A stretch of DNA of 64,000 nt from Glaciecola sp964195425 (GTDB taxonomy: Bacteria > Pseudomonadota > Gammaproteobacteria > Enterobacterales > Alteromonadaceae). This document shows positions 38,251-46,800 of the stretch, one piece after another. The notes under the pieces were generated by a model, which had not been told where the DNA came from, made no database searches, and saw nothing but the letters and a program-made list of their open reading frames with translations. The stretch's first letter is position 1. The number at the start of each line of letters is the position of its first letter. The stretch spans positions 1 through 64,000 of the forward strand of contig CAXMOM010000028.1 in the NCBI GenBank assembly GCA_964195425.1, read 5' to 3'. A program made the translations under genes and the position numbers.

Positions 38251-38994
38251 TCAAAAGCTGTCCGGCAAATATGTCAGCATTTTTATCTTAGGTATCTGTT
38301 CACCGCTTTGTTTTGCGAACGTTATTGCAGCCATATGAGTTTCAGACAATCCAAACTCACTCAAACAGAGCTCTCTAGTCAAATAGGTTTGCAGGCCAAA
38401 GTGAGTTGTTTTAGGTATAATGTTTTTCCATTTTTTTGACGTGACTCCTACCACGTCAAAAGCGTCTAAAGGTAAAGATAAACCGCCGCCATTGGCTTTA
38501 ATTATAGACTCTTTCTGAGTCCAAAATTTGTAAAACCCTGGGACCTTATACAAATCACTGAGATTTTCAAAATAGTGCTGCTCTGCATCTGAAAAGACAT
38601 GTTTAGCGACTGAACTCATGTCTGACATCGCTTTTACATTTTCAACATCTACACCTAAATCTGGACAGTCAGACACTGCCAACAGAGCAATATCTGAACA
38701 ATGACTCAAATTAAAAAATATAGCAGGCTCATGTTTTATGGCTAAAGAGGGCTTGCCTTTAGCTGAATACTGAAACCTTAAGTCACTTGTAGCATGCTGA
38801 GTATACGCACCTAATATATTACGCATAGCCAAATGGACATAGGCCCACCATTGAGCATGGTGAGTGTTTTTGAACCGCGCTGAACGCTGCCGTTCATGTT
38901 CAGGAAGCCTACTCGCTGCGGTTTCCAATAAATGATCGTTAGGGGTTGAGATACACCAAATGACGACATTATTATTCAAATTTCGGACAAACAA
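38251..38994 (-). CDS. Sfp-type 4'-phosphopantetheinyl transferase
   Basis: A 247-residue enzyme that moves phosphopantetheine from CoA onto the Ser of carrier domains, required to activate the five carrier sites of the neighbouring NRPS genes (the free carrier protein, NRPS1, NRPS2 and C-T-TE). Motifs in order: RFQYSAKGKPSL, FFNLSHCSDIALLAVS, LGVDVENVKAM (Mg-binding DxE) and FYKFWTQKESIIKANGGGL (the WxxKES helix). Full Sfp length. Transcribed divergently from the biosynthetic genes across the 607-base control region, and 239 bases before the GT gene, so the two leftward genes may be co-regulated. Confidence 0.94.
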   Translation of the reverse strand: MFVRNLNNNVVIWCISTPNDHLLETAASRLPEHERQRSARFKNTHHAQWWAYVHLAMRNILGAYTQHATSDLRFQYSAKGKPSLAIKHEPAIFFNLSHCSDIALLAVSDCPDLGVDVENVKAMSDMSSVAKHVFSDAEQHYFENLSDLYKVPGFYKFWTQKESIIKANGGGLSLPLDAFDVVGVTSKKWKNIIPKTTHFGLQTYLTRELCLSEFGLSETHMAAITFAKQSGEQIPKIKMLTYLPDSF

Positions 38995-39601
38995 ATTTCA
39001 TGCAACCTTTTAATATATACAGGAGTATAGGATTGAAGGAGTTAGCGCTTCTTACATAACTTATAATTTTCAAGCTCAATAAATTACTATCCTATAGTAG
39101 TCGAAAATGTTTAGCATCGTGTTTACGTAAAGTTAAGTGAAAATAATTCGATGGCTGTTATTTTTCCGATGAACTGACTAAGCATAAAGTTACATTTTGG
39201 CTGTGGCTTAAGAATAAATTTTTGATGTCCTTAATTAAAAACAACGCCGAGTTTTTAGTATGGTTTGCCCTAAAAACGTAGAGGTGTTTTATAAGAATTT
39301 ATCTTTGCTTAATTTTTGTACGGACAAGTTGACAAAAAACTATCCCAAAATGCTTAGCAAAAGGTGACAGATAGGGTCTTAGACATTAGTATGTTAACAC
39401 TTTGTAAAATATATAGAATTAAAAACGGTACGTAAAGAAAACTCTAGCGAAATACGTTTCTGAAGTAAAACGACTATTCGTTTTTGTGGTACAGGTCATG
39501 AATTCTTCGTTGGGAGAAGTACCACTTCAAAAGCCGAAAATGCAGTCACCCATCTTTACAAAGATGACAAATTTGTCGAATTACTTTAGGGAATTAACAG
39601 T
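38995..39601. other. 607-base divergent control region of the NRPS locus
   Basis: Very AT-rich, with no supported gene. A TTGACA box lies at 39329-39334, but no good -10 lies 16-18 bases beyond it. Two palindromes sit close to the first rightward gene and are listed separately. This region must drive the rightward operon and probably the leftward PPTase gene. Confidence 0.5.
39551..39577. promoter_or_regulatory. Pair of adjacent palindromes upstream of the HupE-like gene
   Basis: CATCTTTACAAAGATG (7-base arms around a 2-base centre, 39551-39566) runs directly into GACAAATTTGTC (perfect 12-base palindrome, 39566-39577), 24 bases before the ATG. Seen directly. They could be an operator for an unlinked regulator or an mRNA leader hairpin; neither is proven. 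Confidence 0.5.
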
Positions 39602-40807
39602 ATGACACTCGCAGTAATAAACAAACGAATTTTATTAGCATTCTTCGTTAGCATAAGTCTTTTATGGCATGCGCCATCACTAGCCCACGATATTAAACAA
39701 GGCTATATATTTTTAACGATCAGTGATGATTCTATTTCAGGACGGGTAGAAATTAACATTGTCGACCTAAATCAGGCCTTAGGCTTGGATATTCCTGCCG
39801 AAAAAAACGCGTTTCGCGAAGATGTACTACCACATTTGGATGTTATTAAGGCTTACTTCAATGAGCGGATGAATATTAATCTTAATGAAGGTCTCAGAAT
39901 AGACGATTTTTCCTTACACACCATCCCAAAAGTGCAATTCGTTGCTTTCCCATTTTCTATTGATAACTTACCCGATGTTCCGGAGTATATTGATATTGAA
40001 TACACTGCGCTTTTCGATGTAAATACTGAACACAGAGGCTTTATTATTATTGAAAATGACTGGCGCACAGGAACATTCAATGACGAAGGAAACATTGCCT
40101 TTATATTTTCTCCCGACGACACTAAACACCGCTTAGATTTAACGCAATCAACAACTACCCAAGGGTACGTTGAGATGTTTAAACTTGGCGTTCATCATAT
40201 CTGGGACGGCATCGATCATATTTTGTTCTTGTTTGCACTGCTGCTTCCATCTGTATTGACAAGATATAAAGAAAATAAATGGCATGCAAAGGAGAAGTTT
40301 TTCCCAGCGTTTATGTATGTGGTCAAAATTGTGAGTATATTCACCTTGGCGCACACCATTACCCTTAGCGCAGCCACACTTGGTTTTGTGTCGCTGTCAT
40401 CACGATTAGTAGAATCGATAATTGCACTGTCAATCGCGGTTGCTGCACTAGACTTATTAACGCCTATATTTAGAGGGCGTCTTTGGATGATTGTATTTGC
40501 TTTTGGCTTATTCCACGGATTTGGTTTTGCCAGCGTACTTTCTGACTACCCTATCCCAGATAGCTATTTAACACTTTCATTACTGGCCTTTAACTTGGGT
40601 GTTGAAGCAGGCCAAATTGCCATAGTTGCTGCGGTTGTACCTGTATTATTCTTGTTGCGTAATCAATTCTTCTACATACCTATTATCTTAAAACTGGGTG
40701 CTGTTGTCTTAATTGTTGTTTCCATGTACTGGTTTATTGAACGTGGCTTTGAAATTGATTTGCCAGCGGGTGAATATTGGAACATGTTTAAAGCCCTTTT
40801 CGCATAG
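39602..40807 (+). CDS. HupE/UreJ-like membrane protein
   Basis: A 401-residue protein with a signal-like N-terminus (LLAFFVSISLLWHAPSLAHD) and a soluble domain (residues 30-185). A C-terminal membrane block of about six helices (residues 190-395) carries the HupE/UreJ_2-type signature HHIWDGIDHILFLFALLLP followed by AHTITLSAATLG and FGLFHGFGFASVL, whose His/Asp suggest metal coordination. The family is associated with nickel or cobalt uptake but is often of unknown role. Here it heads the rightward series, 80 bases before the acyl-CoA dehydrogenase. It may supply metal, export product or be incidental; none is shown. Confidence 0.8.
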   Translation: MTLAVINKRILLAFFVSISLLWHAPSLAHDIKQGYIFLTISDDSISGRVEINIVDLNQALGLDIPAEKNAFREDVLPHLDVIKAYFNERMNINLNEGLRIDDFSLHTIPKVQFVAFPFSIDNLPDVPEYIDIEYTALFDVNTEHRGFIIIENDWRTGTFNDEGNIAFIFSPDDTKHRLDLTQSTTTQGYVEMFKLGVHHIWDGIDHILFLFALLLPSVLTRYKENKWHAKEKFFPAFMYVVKIVSIFTLAHTITLSAATLGFVSLSSRLVESIIALSIAVAALDLLTPIFRGRLWMIVFAFGLFHGFGFASVLSDYPIPDSYLTLSLLAFNLGVEAGQIAIVAAVVPVLFLLRNQFFYIPIILKLGAVVLIVVSMYWFIERGFEIDLPAGEYWNMFKALFA

Positions 40808-40887
40808 TCTGTACTTAATGTGTAAACACGCTAAAAGAAGCTCTATTGAATGATAGACAACAACTAACAATCAACAGGTAGTGTGTT

Positions 40888-42039
40888 ATGGATTTCAGCT
40901 GGTCAAAAGAACAGCAGGCAGTAAAAGACTCGGTTATTGAGTTTGCAAAAACTGAGCTAAGCTCTGACGTGCTCGCGCGCGATGAGGCTGGTATTTTCCC
41001 AATGGATTTGTGGAAAAAATGCGCAGATTTTGGTATTCAAAGTATGTCTGTCCCAAGTCAATTCAATAGCAGTAAGAAAGACACTGAATTTATGAATGCC
41101 ATGTTAGCTATGGAGGGCTTTGGCTATGCTTGTAGCGACAACGGGCTATGTTTCGCTTTAAACACGCAAATGTGGACGGTGCAGCTGCCTATTATGCATT
41201 TTGGTAATGACCAGCAAAAAGAAAAGTACTTGCCGGCCTTATGCAAAGGCGAAATCATTGGCTGCCATGCAATGACAGAGCCTGAATTTGGTTCTGACAA
41301 CTATAATATGCAAGCCTCAGCAAGTAAGTGCGATGGTGGCTATGTGCTGAATGGCAAAAAAGTATATATAACGCTTGGGCCAATAGCTGACATTGTTATT
41401 GTATTTGCCACCACCGATTTGTCGCTTGGCAAATGGGGAATATCTGCCTTCATCGTTGAAAAAGGCACTCCTGGCTTTGTGCAAAATCCGGTGCAATCTA
41501 AAATGGGCTTACGCACAGTGCCCATTGGTGAACTCGAATTTACAGACTGCTTTATACCTGAAGAAAATCGTCTTGGTCCAGAAGGTTCTGGCGTTGGTCA
41601 ATCGCTTAGCTGCCTCGAGTGGGAACGATGTTGCATACTCGCTAGCCAACTTGGCGCAATGGAAAGACAACTGGAAGAATGCCTTAGTTACGCCAGAAAA
41701 CGGAAGCAATTTGGCAAACGAATTGGCAAATTTCAATCGATATCTAATCGTATTGTTGAAATGCGATTACGCCTCGAAACCAGTAGATTACTTTTATACA
41801 AAGTAGCGTGGCTTAAAAAAGAAGGGAAAAATGCCATGTTAGAAGCCGCGATGTTAAAACTGCATTTAAGTGAATGTTTCCTTGAATCGAGCTTAGATGC
41901 CATACGCATTAACGGTGCTCGAGGCTATCTTAGCGAATATGAAATTGAGCGTGACTTACGCGATTCTATAGGCGGCGTTATTTATGCAGGTACTTCTGAC
42001 ATTCAGCGAAATATAGTGGCAGGAATTTTGGGACTATGA
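40888..42039 (+). CDS. Acyl-CoA dehydrogenase-like enzyme, probable carrier-bound substrate oxidase (PltE/RedW-like)
   Basis: A 383-residue flavoenzyme of the acyl-CoA dehydrogenase fold, likely acting on an aminoacyl group held on the carrier protein, as PltE and RedW do for prolyl-carrier. The C-terminal half matches the PltE pattern closely: MERQLEECLSYARKRKQFGK, MRLRLETSRLLLYK and RDSIGGVIYAGTSDIQRNI. The usual catalytic Glu near the C-terminus of medium-chain enzymes is Ala (YAGT). Instead Glu246 in LEWERC is conserved, as in isovaleryl-CoA dehydrogenase and prolyl-carrier oxidases. FAD-binding features (ITLGPIADIV, AMTEPEFGSD) are present. Its stop overlaps the next start (ATGA), so it is translationally coupled to the adenylation gene. 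Confidence 0.88.
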   Translation: MDFSWSKEQQAVKDSVIEFAKTELSSDVLARDEAGIFPMDLWKKCADFGIQSMSVPSQFNSSKKDTEFMNAMLAMEGFGYACSDNGLCFALNTQMWTVQLPIMHFGNDQQKEKYLPALCKGEIIGCHAMTEPEFGSDNYNMQASASKCDGGYVLNGKKVYITLGPIADIVIVFATTDLSLGKWGISAFIVEKGTPGFVQNPVQSKMGLRTVPIGELEFTDCFIPEENRLGPEGSGVGQSLSCLEWERCCILASQLGAMERQLEECLSYARKRKQFGKRIGKFQSISNRIVEMRLRLETSRLLLYKVAWLKKEGKNAMLEAAMLKLHLSECFLESSLDAIRINGARGYLSEYEIERDLRDSIGGVIYAGTSDIQRNIVAGILGL

Positions 42040-43643
42040 GTTTTCTTATTCACCAGTACCTCGATCACCATGCGCATCATCAGCCGCACAGTGAAGCAGT
42101 GTCTTGTTTGGATACAAAATTAAGCTATTCTGAGTTACAAAATAAAGCTAATCAACTTGCCCATAGACTGATAGCGCTAGATGTTCACCCCGGCAGCCGT
42201 GTTGGTATATATATGGATAAATGTATTGATATGGCGGTAGCTATATATGGCATTTTAAAAGCAGGGGCGGTTTACGTTCCACTCGACCCTTTTGCACCCG
42301 CCAAACGCTTAGGCGATATTATCAACGACTGTAACATTCACGTTTTACTTAGCCATAGCAACAAGAAAAAACGTCTGCCAAAAGTTATACTGGCAAGCAA
42401 CAAACCTCTTTTTATTATTGGCCTCGAGAACGTTGAACAAACAATTTCCCCGCAAACCTTCGAATCACAACCTTGGCAATGGGTGTTTGACCACAGTAAA
42501 AACTCTATTCCTGAAGTAAATATTATTGAAAGCGACCTTGCTTATATCATTTATACATCGGGGACTACGGGCAATCCCAAAGGGATAATGCATACCCACC
42601 ATAGTTGTCTTAGTTATGTTCGCTGGGCAGTTAACGAAGTTAATGTGCAGCCAAATGACCGACTCGGTAATCACTGCCCCTTGCATTTCGACATTTCCAT
42701 TTTTGATTGGTTTGCAGCCGCAGTGGCAGGCGCAAGTACCATTATTATTCCAGATGAATATACAAAACTCCCAGCGAGTTATGCGCAGTTGATTGCGCAA
42801 AGCCAAATGACGGTGCTCTTTACTGTGCCTTTTGCACTCATACAGCTTTCACAATACGGTTTGCTAGAAGAACAAGACATGAGCCACCTTCGCTGGATAA
42901 CGTTTGCTGGTGAGCCTATGCCGGTTAAACATTTACGTACTATTATGCATATATTGCCTAAGGTCACCTTTGACAATATGTATGGGCCTGCTGAAACCAA
43001 CGTAGTTACGCATCATAAAGTAGAACATGTAGAGCAAACGGCAACTGCCATTCCTATTGGCAAAATGTGTGAATTCGCCCAAGGCCTAATAGTAGATGAA
43101 TGTGGCCACCCTGTTACTAAAGGTGAAATAGGCGAATTGTTAGTAAGATCCCCAAGCATGATGCAAGGATACTGGGGCAGACCAGATTTAAACAAGACGG
43201 CATTTTACACCTTAACTGAAAAAACGCATTTTGACGGCGAGTTTAAGAAGACGTTTTATCGTACGGGTGACTTAGTAAAAGTTGATAATAAGGGCATCAT
43301 CTGGTTTCTCGGCAGAAAAGACAGACAAGTTAAGGTACGGGGATATCGCGTTGAACTAGATGAGATAGAAGCTATTTTAGTGTCTCATGACAATATTGAA
43401 GAGGCTGCAGTTTACACGGTGACGATTGCAGACAAACCTGTGGAATTGCACGCGACTTACACAGTAAAACCTGAAGCAAAGGTATTGAGTAGTGAAATGA
43501 GTAAGTATTTAAAAAGTCGGCTACCTTCTTATGCGGTGCCAAATTATATGACTAATGTGCAAGCATTCCCACGAACAAGCTCCGGCAAAATTGATCGAAA
43601 AGAGCTAAGCAAAGAGGCATCTTATGTCAGTAACACGCAGTAA
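42036..43643 (+). CDS. Free-standing amino-acid adenylation protein
   Basis: A 535-residue AMP-forming ligase of the NRPS A-domain type with no fused carrier. Motifs: LAYIIYTSGTTGNPKGIMHT (A3), NMYGPAETNVV (A5), YRTGDLVKVDNKG (A7), KVRGYRVELDEIEAILVS (A8) and PRTSSGKIDRKELS (A10 with the catalytic Lys). Alignment by eye to GrsA gives a pocket D-I-F-F-T-A-M-V-V-K. This resembles but does not equal the proline code D-L-L-Y-L-A-L-V-C-K remembered for PltF/RedM-like enzymes. With the dehydrogenase and carrier it forms a likely starter-unit triad. The start is inside the dehydrogenase stop, and the end overlaps the carrier gene by 20 bases. Confidence 0.9.
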   Translation: MSFLIHQYLDHHAHHQPHSEAVSCLDTKLSYSELQNKANQLAHRLIALDVHPGSRVGIYMDKCIDMAVAIYGILKAGAVYVPLDPFAPAKRLGDIINDCNIHVLLSHSNKKKRLPKVILASNKPLFIIGLENVEQTISPQTFESQPWQWVFDHSKNSIPEVNIIESDLAYIIYTSGTTGNPKGIMHTHHSCLSYVRWAVNEVNVQPNDRLGNHCPLHFDISIFDWFAAAVAGASTIIIPDEYTKLPASYAQLIAQSQMTVLFTVPFALIQLSQYGLLEEQDMSHLRWITFAGEPMPVKHLRTIMHILPKVTFDNMYGPAETNVVTHHKVEHVEQTATAIPIGKMCEFAQGLIVDECGHPVTKGEIGELLVRSPSMMQGYWGRPDLNKTAFYTLTEKTHFDGEFKKTFYRTGDLVKVDNKGIIWFLGRKDRQVKVRGYRVELDEIEAILVSHDNIEEAAVYTVTIADKPVELHATYTVKPEAKVLSSEMSKYLKSRLPSYAVPNYMTNVQAFPRTSSGKIDRKELSKEASYVSNTQ

Positions 43644-43887
43644 TATAGCACTTGAAATCCATGAATATTTAGTTGAAGAAATTATTGAAGACGACTATGA
43701 GCTAGATTATGAAGACAACCTGCTCACAGAAGTTGGCGTAGACTCAATGGGGATGTTACGGCTTGTCGGCTTTATTGAATCACAGTTTGAGTTGAAGGTC
43801 TCTCCCGCTTATTTCACCATTGATAATTTTAAAAACGTAACCGCAGTCAGTGTGTTTGTAGAAACCTTGATTCAGGAGCAGAACTAG
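43624..43887 (+). CDS. Free-standing peptidyl/acyl carrier protein
   Basis: An 87-residue carrier domain with the phosphopantetheine Ser in LTEVGVDSMGMLRL (Ser41). Length and acidic helix II are typical of the PltL/RedO-type carrier proteins that hold prolyl-S groups. It would receive the aminoacyl from the neighbouring adenylation protein, be oxidised by the dehydrogenase, and donate the acyl unit to the first C domain of NRPS1. Its start lies within the end of the adenylation gene; its stop is one base before the NRPS1 start, so translation of the series is tightly coupled. Confidence 0.9.
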   Translation: MSVTRSNIALEIHEYLVEEIIEDDYELDYEDNLLTEVGVDSMGMLRLVGFIESQFELKVSPAYFTIDNFKNVTAVSVFVETLIQEQN

Positions 43888-43888
43888 T

Positions 43889-46800
43889 TTGACTGCTTTT
43901 CATAGTAATGCCACCAACATTCCGATTACCACCACGCAAAACTTAATTTTGACGGGACAGCAGATACAACCGCTCGATCCGCTTTACAATATGGTCATGG
44001 TGTACAGAATTGCAGGTGCAATTTCACCTGTCCATTTTCGGTTGGCGTTCGATACCCTAGTTAACAACTGCGATGCAATGCGAATTGTGTTTACCGATTT
44101 AGACACACAAGCTAAACAGTATGTACTTGACGAAATTGAATATAAAGTAGAACAAGTTGATTTTTCAGGTCAAAGCGATCCTCTAGCGAGTTATAAAAAT
44201 TGGGAAAGTGAACGAAAATTGATTAATTTCAATTTATCTAAATGCCTGTTTGATTGCGCGCTCATAACATTATCTGATACCGACTACATTTGGTATTTCA
44301 ACCAACATCATTTGGCGACAGATGCATGGTCGACAGAGGTCACTTATCATTATGTTGCCCATTGTTATTATCTTGCTGAACGAGATCAAATTGAAAACGC
44401 GGAAGGACTTGGCAGTTTTAGTGAACATGCGTTACAAGAAGCCGATAAATTAGCTAAGAGGCTAGCTAGTGAAAAGCCAAACAAACGATTTTCTCGTGCA
44501 CAAGAGTATTGGACAAATAAATTAGACAAACCTGTTATTCCGAGTAAATTTTACCGCGCTGTTCCCTTGAAAAAGTCATCAATCACCTTAAGACACAAAT
44601 GTGATTTTGGCGAAGAACGCTCTGCGAAATTTCGCGCCTTGCTCAGCAAAGATAGCTTTGCTGCATTTTCCACTGACTTAGGTCTTATGCAGTTGTTTGC
44701 GACGGTTCTATACAGCTATTTACACAGAATTAATGGTAACAATATACTATCTATTGGCACGCCCTGCCACTCGCGCACCACAGTAAAATTAAAGCAAACA
44801 CCTGGTTTACTCATTAATATTTTCCCGCTACAGGTCGACATACAAACAGATGAAACCTTTGCATCTTTGTACCAGAAAGTAGCGCAGGCTAATCAAGAAT
44901 TACTCATTAATGCAGTACCGGGGGCAAATGAGGTAACACATAATCATGCCTTCGATGTAGTGCTTAACTATATAACCGCTTCGTTTGGCAATTTTGATGG
45001 TCTTCCCATGACCTCAGACTGGGTGCATCCAGATTCAGGCGATCGTAACCACCTTATGCGCTTGCAAGTGCAAAATTTTGACGAAGAACGCGCTATCACA
45101 CTATTTTTTGACCTGAATATTGATGCCTTTCAGGGTCAAGAAACGAACTGGGTGATGGAGCATTTCCTTAAACTAGTAGACGCATTCTTAGACAATCCTG
45201 AGCAAGATATTACTAAGCCCAAACTTGTCGATAGCTTAGCTGACCAAAGCATTAATCAGTTCAGTAAAATAGTGGATGCAAGCCAAGACAAAACCGGCAG
45301 CTCAACAGTGCTAGAGCTTTTCGAACAAAGCCTAGAATCTCATCTACAAAAAACCGCTTTGGTGTCGGGTGAAACAAGTGTCAGTTTTGATCAGCTCAAC
45401 GCCCAAAGCGACATACTTGCCCGTTATTTAGTGCAACAAGGATTAGTTAGTCGCTTTTCAGACTGCGAAACAGAAGGTTCTACAAACTGCCCGCCTATAG
45501 CGGTATTTATGGACCGCTCTATACAATCAGTTATTGCAATATTAGGCATACTTAAAGCAGGTGCGACTTTTTTGCCTGTTGATGTGCATTATCCGGAATC
45601 CCGAGCAGCGTACATATTGTCTGATGCGAAAGTAGACTTAATCATTTCTTGCGAAGAATACACAGAAGCACTCAGTGGCTTTGATCAAGCTAAGCTCTTA
45701 ATAGACAAGCAGTGGTCTACTATTGCTAACACTATAAGCGGTTTGGCTTCCACGGACAGCACGCTGCCCACAGTATCATCACAAGGCATTGCCTATGTCA
45801 TATACACCTCTGGCTCAACTGGCTTGCCAAAAGGTGTTGAAGTCACACATGGTGGCTTGCACAACTATTTGTCATGGGCTCGTCAATACTACTTGCAAGG
45901 CGCAGTTTTAGATTTCCCTTTGTTCTCATCATTAAGTTTCGACTTAACCATTACCTCGCTATTTTTGCCGCTTATAAGCGGCGGCAAACTGGTCATTTAT
46001 TCAGAGTCGGCAGATGCCTCAGATATTACTATACGCAATGTTATTGAAGACAACCGCGTAGATATTATTAAGTTAACCCCAGCTCACCTTACCTTAATTC
46101 AAAACATGGACTTGTCGGCTTCTAAGTTGAAAAAGCTTGTGGTTGGCGGCGACGATTTTAAGACAGAATTAGCCCTAAACTTAGATAAATATTTTGCCGG
46201 TAATATAGAATTATACAATGAATATGGTCCTACCGAAGCCACCGTTGCTTGTACTGTTCATCGCTTCAATCCACTAGTAGACACTGCCGCATCTGTACCT
46301 ATTGGTACGCCCATCGACAATGCTAGCATTTATATTCTAGACAACCAGCTAAATGCGGTGCCCCAAGGTGTAGTAGGCGAAATATATATCGCAGGCAAAG
46401 GCCTTGCTAAAGGGTATTTGCATCAAGAAGAGCTGACTAACGAACGTTTTATTTATTATCCAACAAACGCTGCTACCGCGCAAAATAAGCCGCTTCGTTT
46501 ATATAAAACAGGCGACTTAGCGAGCTTCAATTCAAACGGCGTTTTAGAGTATTGGGGTAGAAACGACCACCAGGTAAAAATTCGTGGTGTGAGAATTGAA
46601 ACCGGCGAGATTGAAGCAGCATTGCTAGGCATGCCAAACATACAAGACACAATAGTAGATATAGCATCGCGCTTAGGTCTGCAAGGCAGCAATGAAGATA
46701 CGCTGCTAGAAGTAGAACATTGCACCCAATGTGGACTTGCTGCCAATCATCCTAGTGCTCAACTCGATGCAGAAAAAGTATGTCGAATATGCCGTATTTA

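Noticed and set aside
38128..38439. Rightward open frame opposite the PPTase gene
   Set aside because: It overlaps a well-supported PPTase with clear motifs; its protein has no family features.
39329..39360. Sigma-70 promoter from the TTGACA at 39329
   Set aside because: No acceptable -10 lies 16-18 bases downstream (TGCTTA/GCTTAG only), so I did not call it as a promoter.
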